In this document: one piece after another, positions 43,884-53,958 of the stretch
Layout of the letters: every line of letters begins with the position of its first letter
How positions within the stretch are numbered: position 1 is the first letter of the stretch
Source of the DNA: Lachnospiraceae bacterium
Lineage (GTDB): Bacteria > Bacillota > Clostridia > Lachnospirales > Lachnospiraceae
Reading direction: 5' to 3'
Assembly: GCA_017938485.1 (NCBI GenBank)
Contig: JAGBBM010000032.1
Coordinates: 50,932-114,931 of the forward strand
Length of the DNA stretch: 64,000 nt
Translations under genes and position numbers: made by a program
The notes under the pieces: model-generated
What the model was told of the DNA's origin: nothing
Seen by the model: only the letters and a program-made list of their open reading frames with translations
Database searches by the model: none

Positions 43884-45005
43884 TTATTCAAATGAAACAC
43901 CATCTGGATATGTATCATCAAATACAGCAATAAATGTCTTACCTGGATTCATGCGAAGCTGGTTACCATCTGCATCAAAATACTTAAGAACTCCGTTATC
44001 CTTCTTCCAAGTAATCTCCTTGTACTCGCCATTAGTTGCATAATATGCTGTTCCGCCTGCATTCCAATCAACATCCTGATGGTCTGTGCTATCAAGACTT
44101 GTGTAGTCAACAAGCATAACGATTACATTCTCAAACTTGAGCTGTTCATTGTTTTCCATATCCATATGCGCCTGATTATACTGGAATCTGTAATATACAC
44201 CCTCCTCAGGATTATACTCGAACCATGGGCTATTATGAGCAAAATCTGTTCTAATAATGTTTGCAGAGTTGCCAGTACCAAGATTAGCCTCCTCATAGTT
44301 AAATGCAAACATCTTCTCTGGCTCTGTCTCATATACAGTGCTATACTCATATGACGCTATACCATCAGCTATACGAGAACCACTTGTATATACGTTATGT
44401 GGTGCATATCTAGCACTGTCACGATAGTATACGGAACCATCAAGGAATAATCCATTCAAGTTATTAACGCCAAGAGCTGGAATCTCCTGCTCTGCAAGTG
44501 GAGAATAACCGAAGTGACAGTATATACCATCTAACATATCTGTAACCTCTACATAGTAGTGTCTTGCACTTCTAACTGGACCAACCTTCTCTATACCAGT
44601 GTAATCCTTAAATACACAAAGAAGTCTTGTTAAGCTTCCCTCAACCTTCATCTCATAGATGATATCAGCCTGACTAATACCTGACTGTGGAATAGCATCG
44701 ATAATATTGTTAATCATCATACATACAGGACGCTGGCCATCTAAGGACTCATCAATCCATTCACCAGTTAATTCACTGATAACCATACCCTCACGCTCAA
44801 TAACCTCAATATCCTCTGCGTCAGACATAGTAGAATCTGGTTCAACAGTTATACTAACCTCATCTCCTGCTTTCTCAGTCGTATCCTTATTCTTATCTTT
44901 TTTCTTATCTTTTCCTGATACCATAACTATGGTAAGTACAATGAGCAATACACCAACTACAGCTGTTGCTCCAATTAAAATCTTCATCTTCTTATTCTTC
45001 ATCAT
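43884..45005 (-). CDS. DUF3048 (YerB-like) protein
   Basis: A 373-residue exported protein with an N-terminal membrane helix (ILIGATAVVGVLLIVLTIVM), a short acidic linker, then the DUF3048 domains with RPVCMMINNIIDAIPQSGIS, VGPVRSARHYYVE and HCHFGYSP-like YCHFGYSPLAEQEIP, and the C-terminal NPGKTFIAV. The family includes B. subtilis YerB, a putative lipoprotein; here a plain helix replaces the lipobox. The start at 45005 overlaps the ybeY end by 14 bases. Function unknown. Confidence 0.88.
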   Translation of the reverse strand: MMKNKKMKILIGATAVVGVLLIVLTIVMVSGKDKKKDKNKDTTEKAGDEVSITVEPDSTMSDAEDIEVIEREGMVISELTGEWIDESLDGQRPVCMMINNIIDAIPQSGISQADIIYEMKVEGSLTRLLCVFKDYTGIEKVGPVRSARHYYVEVTDMLDGIYCHFGYSPLAEQEIPALGVNNLNGLFLDGSVYYRDSARYAPHNVYTSGSRIADGIASYEYSTVYETEPEKMFAFNYEEANLGTGNSANIIRTDFAHNSPWFEYNPEEGVYYRFQYNQAHMDMENNEQLKFENVIVMLVDYTSLDSTDHQDVDWNAGGTAYYATNGEYKEITWKKDNGVLKYFDADGNQLRMNPGKTFIAVFDDTYPDGVSFE

Positions 45006-45504
45006 TTTCTCTTGTATATCCTTTCGTATGTAATATCTCTTCCTGCATCTTCTCCATAGTACGTCTTTCCTCATCATCTATGTGGTCGTAACCAAACAAA
45101 TGAAGCATACTATGGGCTGTAAGAAAGGCTAATTCTCTTTTTCTTGTATGTCCGTACTCCTCGGCTTGAGAGGCAATTCTATCTACATTAAGAATTATGT
45201 CTCCCAGCAAAAGTTCCCCCGTATCCTGATTAAAATAATAGTCTGTAGACTCTTCTAACCAGTCAAACTCACCAGGTATCTCATACTCAATCATAGGAAA
45301 GGATAAGACATCTGTAGGAGAATCAATCCCTCTATGTTCCAAGTTGATTTCGTGAATACCCGAATTGTCTGTAAATATGACGTTAATCTCGCATTCATAA
45401 GGACATTTGGCATAATCTAAGGATGCATCTACCACATCTTTTACAATGTCCTCATAATTACAAGGCAACTCCTTGTCCAGTTCGTTTTCAAAAAAAATAC
45501 TCAT
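44992..45504 (-). CDS. ybeY: rRNA maturation endoribonuclease YbeY
   Basis: A zinc metalloprotein needed for 16S rRNA 3'-end maturation and ribosome quality control. The zinc motif is HSMLHLFGYDH (HxxxHxxxxxH), with NLEHRGIDSPTDVLSFP upstream. ATG 45504 is preferred because GGAAGG precedes it; this gives 170 residues. It lies one gene downstream of phoH, as in most bacteria. No diacylglycerol kinase or era gene follows, unlike in Bacillus. Confidence 0.95.
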   Translation of the reverse strand: MSIFFENELDKELPCNYEDIVKDVVDASLDYAKCPYECEINVIFTDNSGIHEINLEHRGIDSPTDVLSFPMIEYEIPGEFDWLEESTDYYFNQDTGELLLGDIILNVDRIASQAEEYGHTRKRELAFLTAHSMLHLFGYDHIDDEERRTMEKMQEEILHTKGYTRENDEE

Positions 45505-45565
45505 ATCAGTACCTTCCTTCACCTGCTTAATTATACCCTAAATAGCGTATATTATCAAGTTTACT

Positions 45566-46582
45566 TTATCTCTTTTTATTACCAGATTTTGTGTCATTAT
45601 CAGGACGCTTTTTTGCCATCTGCTTAGTCTCGTAATTCTCATAGGCACTTACTATTTTTTGAACCAAAGGATGTCTTACAACATCATCACTTGAAAAATG
45701 GATAGTTTTAATATCCTCAATGTTATGAAGCACCTTTAAGGCAATTTCAAGGCCGGATGTAGTATCCTTAGGCAAATCCTTCTGGGATAAGTCACCGGTT
45801 ATAATAGCCTTTGAGCCAAAACCTATTCTGGTTAGAAACATCTTCATCTGAGCAGGGGTAGTATTTTGTGCCTCATCCAATACAATATAGGCATTATCCA
45901 AAGTTCTACCTCTCATATATGCAAGGGGCGCTACCTCAATAAGACCTTTTTCCATATTCTTAAGGAAAGATTCTGCTCCCATAATCTCATAGAGTGCATC
46001 ATATAATGGTCTTAGATATGGGTCTACCTTACTCTGTAAGTCTCCTGGTAAAAATCCCAGCTTTTCACCTGCCTCTATGGCAGGTCTTGTGAGAATAATT
46101 CTATTTACTTCATTGTTTTTAAAGGCGGTAATTGCCTTTGCCATAGCAAGATATGTCTTACCTGTTCCGGCAGGTCCTACACCAAAAACAATCATATTTT
46201 TGTCTATAGCATCCACATAATTTTTCTGACCTATGGTTTTTGCTTTTACAGGCTTACCATTTATAGTGTGGCATATTATGTTAGTATCTCTATCCAACTC
46301 GGTAATAGTTTCCTCATCTCCTGTCTTTGACAGAGATATGGCATAGTTAACATTTTGGTCGGATATGTCATTGCCATTCTTAGAAAGATTTATAAGCTGA
46401 TTTATGACGCTTACTGCTCGCTTTACATTTTCCTCGCCACCAACCAGCTTAAGATGGTCATCTCTAAGAACAATAGCTACATGATATGCTTTTTCTATGT
46501 TTTTTATGTTCTTATCAAATTGTCCAAATACATTTTGAATATGGTCATTTGGTATACTAATTGTTTCTGAATATGAACTCAT
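45566..46582 (-). CDS. PhoH family ATPase
   Basis: A 338-residue P-loop NTPase (YbeZ/PhoH type) with an N-terminal KH-like region, Walker A GPAGTGKTYLA near residue 140, Walker B IVLDEAQNTTPAQMKMFLTR and RPAIEAGEKLGFLPGD. It pairs with YbeY in rRNA processing in other bacteria. A Lys/Arg-rich tail ends the protein. GGAGAAG precedes the ATG at 46582, which lies 2 bases after the yqfD stop. Confidence 0.94.
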   Translation of the reverse strand: MSSYSETISIPNDHIQNVFGQFDKNIKNIEKAYHVAIVLRDDHLKLVGGEENVKRAVSVINQLINLSKNGNDISDQNVNYAISLSKTGDEETITELDRDTNIICHTINGKPVKAKTIGQKNYVDAIDKNMIVFGVGPAGTGKTYLAMAKAITAFKNNEVNRIILTRPAIEAGEKLGFLPGDLQSKVDPYLRPLYDALYEIMGAESFLKNMEKGLIEVAPLAYMRGRTLDNAYIVLDEAQNTTPAQMKMFLTRIGFGSKAIITGDLSQKDLPKDTTSGLEIALKVLHNIEDIKTIHFSSDDVVRHPLVQKIVSAYENYETKQMAKKRPDNDTKSGNKKR

Positions 46583-46584
46583 AT

Positions 46585-47796
46585 CTACGGTTCTTCTCCT
46601 TGATTAATTATAGTTAGTTCCTGAGGCACTCCAATTAGTTCCTTGGCAACTATAGTACCCCTTGCGTAACATTTATCATCACTAATACTTATTGTAACAT
46701 TATTTTCTAGTATTTCCACCCCTTTTTTCTGTAATTCCTCAAGAAATACATCTAGCCTTTTCTTGGCTTTTTCACGAGCTTCCTCATGGGAATATAGAAA
46801 AGGTGCAGTCTCATATTCCTTAGTGGTTATAACATTAAAATATACGGGAAGATATACGGAGCTACCCAGCTTTAGCTTATGCTCTGTAACCACCTGATCA
46901 TACAAAGCATAATCTGCCTTAAGCCCTAGAGGAATATGTGTGTTATCGAAAACAAAATCATAGGATTTTCTTTCCTCACCCGTATATATTTTATCATAAA
47001 AATACATATCAAATTCATCTTGATATTCATATTCTACTATGGCATATACATCGCCGTCTGCCACAACATAATTTGTTTCTAATAACTCATCATAATCATT
47101 ATATATATTTACTGTTCCTGTGATTATAATATCTCCTTTTTTTACCTCATCCCCCTTGCTTCTTGTATTTTTTCCTGTCCTTACAACAATATCCGTAAGA
47201 ATACCATCTTTTATAGCAACGATATTACATGGTTTATCAGACTTAATAATTTCATTTTTATCTATGGTTTCAGTTATTTTTACATTTAAACTGGTGCCCT
47301 TTATATCACAGCTTATCCACGCTACCTTGCTATACTTTTCACGAAGAATTATTTCCAAATCCTCACAGTTTATATCTTTTTTTGGAGTAAATATATCTAC
47401 ATAATTTTCTCTTATATCCTTAATAATCTGCTCCTTTGTATAGACGCTGTCCCCAGATACATTTATGTCCCATATAAACATGGTAAAGCCATAAACCAAT
47501 ATAAAATACAAAAAAACACCTAGAAAAAAACCATATCTTTTTTTGTATCTCTTCATTAAAAATGGCAATCCCCGTTTATCTAAAATGTCTATGTCAACCT
47601 TAGTTTTTTCAATATAATCAAGGCATACCTTGTAATCCCTACTACTAATAAATCCGTATATCTTTTCATCCTTTTTTTCCATATTCCAAAATAATATATT
47701 CTTCTTTGAACATATATTTATAAATCTGTCTTTCATTTCACCGGATATCTCCAGTAACATATATCCAAACAACCAATTTATAAAACTTTTAAACAT
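46585..47796 (-). CDS. yqfD: sporulation protein YqfD
   Basis: A 403-residue protein with a cytoplasmic N-terminal domain of ~85 residues, one membrane span (GFFLGVFLYFILVYGFTMFI, about 89-108) and a large outer domain with the motif WDINVSGDSVYTKEQI, SKVAWISCDIKGTSLNVKI and GDEVKKGDIIITG. In B. subtilis yqfD is part of the σE regulon and the yqfC-yqfD-phoH order is conserved. Its presence suggests an endospore former or a recent descendant. GGGGTAAGT precedes the ATG. Confidence 0.93.
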   Translation of the reverse strand: MFKSFINWLFGYMLLEISGEMKDRFINICSKKNILFWNMEKKDEKIYGFISSRDYKVCLDYIEKTKVDIDILDKRGLPFLMKRYKKRYGFFLGVFLYFILVYGFTMFIWDINVSGDSVYTKEQIIKDIRENYVDIFTPKKDINCEDLEIILREKYSKVAWISCDIKGTSLNVKITETIDKNEIIKSDKPCNIVAIKDGILTDIVVRTGKNTRSKGDEVKKGDIIITGTVNIYNDYDELLETNYVVADGDVYAIVEYEYQDEFDMYFYDKIYTGEERKSYDFVFDNTHIPLGLKADYALYDQVVTEHKLKLGSSVYLPVYFNVITTKEYETAPFLYSHEEAREKAKKRLDVFLEELQKKGVEILENNVTISISDDKCYARGTIVAKELIGVPQELTIINQGEEP

Positions 47797-47806
47797 ACTT
47801 ACCCCA

Positions 47807-48013
47807 TTACATTTTAGTCCATTCTACCTTAGTAATTACACCATATATGTTTAGCTCAATGGCAGATAGCATCTCTATTTTTAAATCACTGCCAAATATA
47901 AGTAGTTTTTTCTTTTTGCACAGCAAACACACCACATCCTTTTCCATAGATATAATGTGCTTATAGCCCTCTATATGTATAGTTTTATCATCTATCAATA
48001 TTATTTTTGTCAT
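47807..48013 (-). CDS. yqfC: YabP/YqfC family sporulation protein
   Basis: A 68-residue protein of the YabP/YqfC family: an initial IILIDDKTIHIEGYKHIISM segment, then LLIFGSDLKIEMLSAIELNI and IYGVITKVEW. Shorter than Bacillus YqfC (~93) at the N-terminus. No good Shine-Dalgarno sequence is visible before ATG 48013, and the upstream 70 bases show no clear σE promoter. It heads the yqfC-yqfD-phoH-ybeY block, isolated from rpsU by a terminator. Confidence 0.88.
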   Translation of the reverse strand: MTKIILIDDKTIHIEGYKHIISMEKDVVCLLCKKKKLLIFGSDLKIEMLSAIELNIYGVITKVEWTKM

Positions 48014-48084
48014 AGAAAACAGGCATTTTTTATTATTTTATTCTTTTGGTTTAGTTTATAGAATAATGAAAAATATGAATTATC

Positions 48085-48120
48085 AAAAGAAAAAAGGTGT
48101 TATCAATTAGATAACACCTT
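48085..48120 (-). terminator. rpsU terminator
   Basis: Minus-strand hairpin with an 11-base-pair stem (AAGGTGTTATC / GATAACACCTT, loop of 5) followed by a T-rich tract, just after the S21 gene. Confidence 0.9.
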
Positions 48121-48139
48121 GTAATCTCTTTAAATTATA

Positions 48140-48316
48140 TTATTTGAACTTACGCTTTCTAGCAGCCTCAGACTTTTTCTTACGCTTAACGCTTGGCTTC
48201 TCGTAATGCTCTCTCTTACGAATCTCCTGCTGAATACCAGCCTTAGCACAGTTTCTCTTGAATCTTCTAAGAGCGCTATCTAAAGTCTCGTTCTCTTTAA
48301 CTATTACGTTTGACAT
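48140..48316 (-). CDS. rpsU: 30S ribosomal protein S21
   Basis: A 58-residue basic protein of the small subunit: [20 protein letters not shown], then a Lys/Arg-rich tail ([15 protein letters not shown]). The start is ATG 48316 behind GAGGA; the reading frame that continues upstream to 48394 is leader RNA. It lies ahead of yqfC-yqfD-phoH as in Bacillus, with a terminator in between. The promoter is at 48402-48429. Confidence 0.97.
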   Translation of the reverse strand: MSNVIVKENETLDSALRRFKRNCAKAGIQQEIRKREHYEKPSVKRKKKSEAARKRKFK

Positions 48317-48401
48317 ACTATCCTCAACCTCCCTCCAGTTGCGTAATCTCAATTGTGCCAATAACAACTGTTTGGGTTTACCTCCAAATTGCACAAATAT
48401 G

Positions 48402-48429
48402 ATTATATCACATTTTCAGATTTCGTCAA
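48402..48429 (-). promoter_or_regulatory. rpsU promoter
   Basis: Minus strand TTGACG (48424-48429), 16-base spacer, TATAAT (48402-48407). It gives an ~80-base leader in which CAGTTG and CAACTG can pair around a smaller ATTG/CAAT stem, just ahead of the S21 binding site. Confidence 0.7.
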
Positions 48430-48473
48430 CAAAAAAATGAAATATTATGCAAAATTTACCATATTTTTTTATT

Positions 48474-49058
48474 TTACTGTCTATTTGTATAGATATGGTC
48501 GATTAATCCGTACTCTAAAGCCTGCTCAGCAGTAAGGAAGTTATCTCTTTCAGTATCCTGCTCGATAACCTCATATGGCTTACCAGTATTCTCGCTTAAG
48601 ATTCTGTTTAATCTTTCTCTTGTGCGGATGATGTGGTCAGTATGAATCTTCATATCTGTTGCCTGACCTCTTGTTCCACCAAGTGGCTGATGAATCATAA
48701 TCTCTGAGTTTGGAAGTGCGATTCTCTTGCCCTTTGTTCCTCCTGCAAGAAGAAATGCACCCATACTTGCAGCCATACCAACACAGATAGTTGATACGTC
48801 ACACTTAATGTACTTCATAGTATCGTATATACCAAGTCCAGCACTTACAGAACCGCCTGGGCTATTGATATATAAGCTTATGTCCTTTGATGGATCCTCT
48901 GACTCAAGGAATAAAAGCTGAGCAATAACTAAGCTTGCTGTTGTATCATTTACCTCGTCTGCAAGGAAAATGATTCTCTCCTTTAAAAGTCTAGAATATA
49001 TGTCGTATGCTCTTTCTCCTCTACTTGTCTGTTCAACGACGGTAGGTACCAATGCCAT
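48474..49058 (-). CDS. clpP: ATP-dependent Clp protease proteolytic subunit
   Basis: The barrel-forming serine protease of the Clp system, working with ClpX/ClpC. The catalytic Ser is in [14 protein letters not shown], His in [15 protein letters not shown], and Asp in the downstream helix region (QDTERDNF). It starts with [20 protein letters not shown], the processed N-terminus type. It is 194 residues, standard. GAGGTCATT precedes the ATG. clpX and tig are not adjacent; alaS lies upstream. Confidence 0.97.
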   Translation of the reverse strand: MALVPTVVEQTSRGERAYDIYSRLLKERIIFLADEVNDTTASLVIAQLLFLESEDPSKDISLYINSPGGSVSAGLGIYDTMKYIKCDVSTICVGMAASMGAFLLAGGTKGKRIALPNSEIMIHQPLGGTRGQATDMKIHTDHIIRTRERLNRILSENTGKPYEVIEQDTERDNFLTAEQALEYGLIDHIYTNRQ

Positions 49059-49092
49059 TATAATGACCTCTCTTTCTTTTTTATAATATATG

Positions 49093-51732
49093 TTATGAAA
49101 GCTGATTTTTTGCTTCTTCTACACCAAGGCTTAAGGCTTCATCTATGCCAGCTGGGTTCTTTCCACCTGCCTGAGCCATGTTTGGCCGACCACCGCCGCC
49201 ACCACCTACGGTTGGAGCAATCTTTTTAACTATGTTACCAGCGTGAGCACCTGCTGCTACTGCATCATCAGTTGCCATAACTATTAAGTTAACCTTTCCA
49301 TCCATATCTGATGCAAGGATAACAACAGATTTGCCAAGCTTAGCCTTCATGTCATCTCCAAGATTACGAAGAGCATTCATGTCAATACCACTAACCTTTA
49401 TAGGAAGTATCTTAACATCGCCTGACTCAACAACATTAGACATAACATCACCTACAGACTCCTTAGCCATCTTGTCCTTAAGCTTCTGATTCTCAGCATT
49501 TAAAGCCTTAATCTCAGCCATAAGAGCTTCTATCTTTTCTGTAAGCTTAGCTGGCTCAGTCTTAGCTGCAATACTTGCTGCATGAAGCTCATCCTCAAGC
49601 TTCTTATAGTAATCAAACGCACCCTTTGAAGTAAGTGCCTCGATACGTCTTACACCAGCAGCAACACCCTGCTCAGAAACAATCTTAAATGTGCCTATAA
49701 CTCCTGTATTAGGTACGTGAGTACCACCACAAAGCTCCTTAGAGAAATCTCCCATAGATACGACTCTAACTGTCTCACCATACTTTTCTCCGAAGAGTGC
49801 CATAGCACCAGTCTTCTTTGCATCCTCAATAGACATTTCAGCTGTGTCTACCTTTATATCATGCTCGATTTCAGCATTTACAATAGCTTCAACCTTAGCA
49901 ATCTCTTCCTTAGTCATAGCCTGAATATGTGTAAAGTCGAAACGAAGTCTATCCTGTGCCACATAAGAACCAGCCTGCTCAACATGTCCACCTAAAACTG
50001 TCTTAAGTGCCTTCTGAAGAAGGTGTGTAGCTGAGTGGTTCTTACATGTAAGACCTCTCTGATTCTCATCTACCAAAAGGGTAACTGTTTCACCAGCCTT
50101 AATCTCTCCGCTCTCTATATATCCAATATGAGCTATCTTTCCACCAACAACCTTAACTGTATCCTTAACTACGAATATTCCATTTGCAGTCTTAATAACA
50201 CCTGAGTCGCCACACTGACCACCCATTGTAGCATAAAATGGAGTCACATCAGTTAAGATAGAACCATTTACACCTTCAGAAAGGGTATCAACAACTGCAT
50301 CTTCAGTAGTCATAGCAATAACTTTTCCATCAAGAACTAACTTATCGTAACCATCAAACTCTGTGACAAGGTCAGTTGGAAGCTCTTCGTATATAGTTGC
50401 ATCTGCACCCATATAGTTTGATACCTTACGAGCCTTTCTTGCAGTCTCTCTCTGGATATTCATACACTGTGTATATCCAGCCTCATCAACTGTAAGACCT
50501 GCCTCCTCAAGAATTTCCTTTGTAAGGTCAAGTGGGAATCCATAAGTATCATAAAGCTTAAATGCATTCTCTCCACTAAGCTCTGTCTTGCCAGATGCCT
50601 TAATCTCATCCATAAATGTACCAAGAATAGCAAGTCCCTGGTCAATAGTCTTGTTAAAGCTTTCCTCCTCCTTGTTAAGAGTTGCAAATATATGCTCCTT
50701 CTTCTCAAGAAGTTCTGGATAAGCATCCTTTGAACAATCAATAACTGTCTTGCAAAGCTCAGCGAGGAACATATCCTTAATACCAAGCATACGACCATGT
50801 CTTGCAGCACGTCTAAGAAGTCTTCTTAAGACATAGCCTCTTCCCTCATTTGAAGGAAGTACACCATCTGATGTCATAAATGTAACAGAACGAATATGGT
50901 CAGTGATAAGTCTTATTGAAACATCCTTTTTCTCATCCTCTTTGTATGTAACATTTGCCATCTCGCAAATCTTATCTCTTAAAGCCTTAAGTGTATCTAC
51001 ATCAAAGATAGAGTCCACATCCTGAACTACAACAGCAAGTCTCTCAAGACCCATACCTGTGTCGATATTCTTTTGTTCAAGCTCAACGTAGTTGTTGTGA
51101 CCATCATTGTCAAACTGAGTAAATACGTTGTTCCAAACCTCCATGTATCTGTCACAGTCACAACCTACCTTACAGTCTGGCTTGCCACATCCGTACTTCT
51201 CGCCTCTATCATAATAAACCTCTGAACATGGACCACATGGACCTGCACCATGCTCCCAGAAGTTATCAGCCTTACCAAACTTAAAGATTCTTTCAGGAGC
51301 GATACCAATCTTCTTATGCCAAATATCGAAAGCCTCATCATCTTCCTCATATACTGATGGATAAAGTCTATCAGCATCAAGGCCTACAACCTCTGTTAAA
51401 AACTCCCAAGTCCACTCAATAGCCTCGTTCTTGAAGTAATCTCCAAATGAAAAATTACCAAGCATCTCAAAGAATGTACCGTGTCTTGCAGTTTTACCTA
51501 CATTCTCGATATCACCTGTACGAATACACTTCTGGCAGGTAGTCACTCTTCTTCTTGGTGGAATCTCCTGTCCTGTAAAGTATGGCTTAAGTGGTGCCAT
51601 ACCTGAATTAATTAAAAGTAAGCTGTTATCATTGTGTGGAATAAGCGAAAAGCTGTTCATCTTAAGATGATCCTTGCTCTCAAAGAATTCCAAAAACATT
51701 TTTCTAAGTTCATTTACGCCGTAGTTCTTCAC
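49093..51732 (-). CDS. alaS: alanyl-tRNA synthetase
   Basis: It charges tRNA-Ala and edits Ser/Gly mischarging. The class II catalytic core is at the N-terminus ([32 protein letters not shown]), the editing domain carries [11 protein letters not shown] and [10 protein letters not shown], and the C-terminal domain ends with [16 protein letters not shown]. It is 879 residues, normal. Start is GTG 51732, 9 bases after AGGAGG. There is no T-box in the 45 bases before it; it is probably read from the hisB promoter. Confidence 0.97.
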   Translation of the reverse strand: MKNYGVNELRKMFLEFFESKDHLKMNSFSLIPHNDNSLLLINSGMAPLKPYFTGQEIPPRRRVTTCQKCIRTGDIENVGKTARHGTFFEMLGNFSFGDYFKNEAIEWTWEFLTEVVGLDADRLYPSVYEEDDEAFDIWHKKIGIAPERIFKFGKADNFWEHGAGPCGPCSEVYYDRGEKYGCGKPDCKVGCDCDRYMEVWNNVFTQFDNDGHNNYVELEQKNIDTGMGLERLAVVVQDVDSIFDVDTLKALRDKICEMANVTYKEDEKKDVSIRLITDHIRSVTFMTSDGVLPSNEGRGYVLRRLLRRAARHGRMLGIKDMFLAELCKTVIDCSKDAYPELLEKKEHIFATLNKEEESFNKTIDQGLAILGTFMDEIKASGKTELSGENAFKLYDTYGFPLDLTKEILEEAGLTVDEAGYTQCMNIQRETARKARKVSNYMGADATIYEELPTDLVTEFDGYDKLVLDGKVIAMTTEDAVVDTLSEGVNGSILTDVTPFYATMGGQCGDSGVIKTANGIFVVKDTVKVVGGKIAHIGYIESGEIKAGETVTLLVDENQRGLTCKNHSATHLLQKALKTVLGGHVEQAGSYVAQDRLRFDFTHIQAMTKEEIAKVEAIVNAEIEHDIKVDTAEMSIEDAKKTGAMALFGEKYGETVRVVSMGDFSKELCGGTHVPNTGVIGTFKIVSEQGVAAGVRRIEALTSKGAFDYYKKLEDELHAASIAAKTEPAKLTEKIEALMAEIKALNAENQKLKDKMAKESVGDVMSNVVESGDVKILPIKVSGIDMNALRNLGDDMKAKLGKSVVILASDMDGKVNLIVMATDDAVAAGAHAGNIVKKIAPTVGGGGGGRPNMAQAGGKNPAGIDEALSLGVEEAKNQLS

Positions 51733-51777
51733 GTTTAAAATCCTCCTGGTTACTGTAAATCAAGCATATATGCAAGA

Positions 51778-51921
51778 TTATTCCTGATTATTTTCCGCTG
51801 CAAGCTTAGCATTTTTATTCTTGCGGATTTTGCCACCCACAATTACACCAAATACTGCACATGCAATCATAATTACAAACTTTATAAGATATGTTACTAA
51901 TTCACTAAGTAAAGCTCCCAT
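51778..51921 (-). CDS. 47-residue single-span membrane protein
   Basis: A small frame between hisIE and alaS: M-GALLSELVTYLIKFVIMIA, then CAVFGVIVGGKIRKNKNAKL and AAENNQE. It has one membrane helix (about residues 10-30) with a GxxxG-like GVIVGG end, and a basic then acidic tail, so it is probably a membrane microprotein. Its ribosome binding site AGGAGG lies at the hisIE stop codon, so it is translated from the his transcript. Strong initiation signals and normal codon use make it a likely real gene; function unknown. Confidence 0.75.
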   Translation of the reverse strand: MGALLSELVTYLIKFVIMIACAVFGVIVGGKIRKNKNAKLAAENNQE

Positions 51922-51925
51922 CTAA

Positions 51926-53185
51926 TTACCTCCTCTTAGCAATTGCTTCTACAACCTCATCCCAAGTAACACCCTGCTCAACCATAAGCACCATAGCGTG
52001 ATACAGGAAATCAGCTAACTCATATTTTAGTTCCTCATTATCAGGATTTTTGGCAGCAATCACTATCTCTGTTGCCTCTTCTCCTACCTTCTTTAATATC
52101 TTATCAACACCTTTGTCGAATAGATAATTAGTATATGAACCTTCCTTTGGATTATTCTTTCTGTCAAGAATAATGTCATATTCCTCCTGGAACACCTTTA
52201 AAGGATTAGTGTCATCATATTCTTTTTTAAGAATGTCTGTATAAAAACAAGTTGGATTGCCAGTGTGGCAGGCAACACCAATCTGTTTAACCTTTGCAAG
52301 AAGTGTATCCTTGTCGCAATCAACGGAAAGCTTTTGAACATACTGGAAATGTCCACTGGTCTCTCCCTTAACCCAAAGGGATTGTCTGCTGCGACTAAAG
52401 TAAGTCATAGTGCCAGTCTCAAGAGTCTTATTATAGGCTTCTTCATTCATATAAGCCATCATAAGAACTTCCTCAGTCTTATAATCCTGAACTATAACCG
52501 GTATAAGACCATCTGAGTTAAGCTTAAATTCGCTAAAGTCCATATATGAGCAACCTGACTTGTCACTTTTGATTATATCCTTTAATTCATCGATATATTC
52601 CTTAGTTGATGCGGAGTCAACTATGAGAGTATCTACACCTAAAGCCAAAATATTCTTTGTATCCTCTTTGCCAACATCTGAAATACTAACTCCTATTGGC
52701 AAATCCACCTCTTGAATAAATGTCTTTAACTCCTCATAATTTGCACTCTTGTAATCATTTATAAAAACTCCACCAGCCCCAAAGAGTTTGTATTCTTTTG
52801 AATCACTTATCTCAAGGTTACCTTCCTCAGTAAAACCGATATTGATAAATATTTTTTCTTTGCCAAAGCGAAGTGATGATTCATTTACAAGCTCTAAATC
52901 AAGAAGAGAATTCTTGCCAATTGGGTCGTAGATGGCAACTCTTGACGCTCCTGCGTAAAGAGTATACTTTACGTCATCAAACTTGGTAGCTTTTATGCAT
53001 ACATTTAAAGGTAAGTCAATGTTTTCTGTTATGTATTTTATCTCATCCACATAGGTTTCATAAGAACCCTCACCTGTATATATAAGCTCATCAATGCCAA
53101 ATCCCTTAAAATCCTTTGCAAGATTAAGCTTATCTTCTTTTGTGGATGGAGCACTTATATTGCCTATAAGTTTTACATTATTCAT
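51926..53185 (-). CDS. hisIE: HisI-HisE fusion with an extra N-terminal HisA/HisF-like domain
   Basis: The C-terminal half is the bifunctional enzyme of histidine steps 2 and 3: phosphoribosyl-AMP cyclohydrolase (about residues 215-320, with [21 protein letters not shown] and PTCFY) and phosphoribosyl-ATP diphosphatase (about 330-419, with [13 protein letters not shown]). HisIE proteins are normally ~200 residues. The first ~205 residues here form eight βα units like the HisA/HisF barrel ([40 protein letters not shown]) but the catalytic Asp at the end of strand β1 is absent (KLIGNISA). It follows hisB by 3 bases. Confidence 0.9.
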   Translation of the reverse strand: MNNVKLIGNISAPSTKEDKLNLAKDFKGFGIDELIYTGEGSYETYVDEIKYITENIDLPLNVCIKATKFDDVKYTLYAGASRVAIYDPIGKNSLLDLELVNESSLRFGKEKIFINIGFTEEGNLEISDSKEYKLFGAGGVFINDYKSANYEELKTFIQEVDLPIGVSISDVGKEDTKNILALGVDTLIVDSASTKEYIDELKDIIKSDKSGCSYMDFSEFKLNSDGLIPVIVQDYKTEEVLMMAYMNEEAYNKTLETGTMTYFSRSRQSLWVKGETSGHFQYVQKLSVDCDKDTLLAKVKQIGVACHTGNPTCFYTDILKKEYDDTNPLKVFQEEYDIILDRKNNPKEGSYTNYLFDKGVDKILKKVGEEATEIVIAAKNPDNEELKYELADFLYHAMVLMVEQGVTWDEVVEAIAKRR

Positions 53186-53188
53186 ATT

Positions 53189-53782
53189 TTATAAGCTTCC
53201 CTTAGTAGAAAGAAGCTCTCCCTCCAATCTGGCATCCTTAGTTGTAGCCATATCTAAAGCCTTTGCAAAAGCCTTAAATGCAGCCTCTATAATATGGTGA
53301 TTATTTGAGCCGGAAAGCTGCTTGATATGTAAATTCATACCTGCGCCATATGATACTGCGTAGAAGAACTCCTTAACCATCTCAGTATCCATATATCCAA
53401 CCTGTGGCACAGTCAAATTAAGGTCATAGCAAAGATAAGGCCTTCCTGATAAATCAAGGGCACAGAGCACCAATGTCTCATCCATAGGAAGCATAAATGA
53501 ACCGTATCTTGCAATTCCTGCCTTGTCTCCTACAGCCTTTGCAATTGCTTGTCCAAGAACAATTCCTGTATCCTCAATAGTGTGGTGTGAATCCACAAAA
53601 AGGTCACCCTTAACTGTAAGATTAATGTCAAAAAAGCCATGCTTTGCAAAGCTTTTAAGCATATGGTCAAAGAACCCTATGCCTGTATCCACCTTTGAAT
53701 ATCCTTTACCATCAAGATTAATCTCTAATTCAATATCTGTTTCTTTTGTTTTACGAGAAACAACCGCTATTCTGTCAGCCAA
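53189..53782 (-). CDS. hisB: imidazoleglycerol-phosphate dehydratase
   Basis: It removes water from imidazoleglycerol phosphate, step 6 of histidine synthesis. Metal-binding motifs are FFDHMLKSF, DSHHTIEDTGI, and GSNNHHIIEAAFKAFA. It is the monofunctional 197-residue form without the histidinol-phosphatase domain. Start is TTG 53782 behind GGAAGTG. The gene begins a new transcription unit, with TTGAAT/TATAAT at 53852-53880, downstream of the hisD terminator. Confidence 0.96.
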   Translation of the reverse strand: MADRIAVVSRKTKETDIELEINLDGKGYSKVDTGIGFFDHMLKSFAKHGFFDINLTVKGDLFVDSHHTIEDTGIVLGQAIAKAVGDKAGIARYGSFMLPMDETLVLCALDLSGRPYLCYDLNLTVPQVGYMDTEMVKEFFYAVSYGAGMNLHIKQLSGSNNHHIIEAAFKAFAKALDMATTKDARLEGELLSTKGSL

Positions 53783-53851
53783 ATAATCACTTCCTTGTTC
53801 TTAATATATGTATTCATTAAATTATTCTATATAAACATAAAATAACAACTT

Positions 53852-53880
53852 ATTATATCATTAAATATATTTTTATTCAA
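53852..53880 (-). promoter_or_regulatory. hisB promoter
   Basis: Minus strand TTGAAT (53875-53880), 17-base spacer, TATAAT (53852-53857). It separates hisB-hisIE (and probably the microprotein and alaS) from hisZGD. Confidence 0.75.
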
Positions 53881-53914
53881 TGTTTTTTCAACGGTATTAC
53901 TATTAAATAATGTC

Positions 53915-53949
53915 AAAAAACGCATCAGAGATTCTGACACGTTTTTTTA
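53915..53949. terminator. terminator after hisD
   Basis: Stem of about ten pairs with two G-U wobbles, ACGTGTCAGA opposite TCTGATGCGT on the - strand, flanked by A6-7 and T6-7 runs. It stops the hisZGD transcript. Confidence 0.85.
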
Positions 53950-53958
53950 GTATTATAT

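Noticed and set aside
48014-48084. σE promoter for yqfC
   Set aside because: A -35-like TCATATT is seen but the best -10 match is too close to it and weak.
51733-51777. T-box or other leader for alaS
   Set aside because: Only 45 bases before alaS and no specifier or antiterminator-like sequence.
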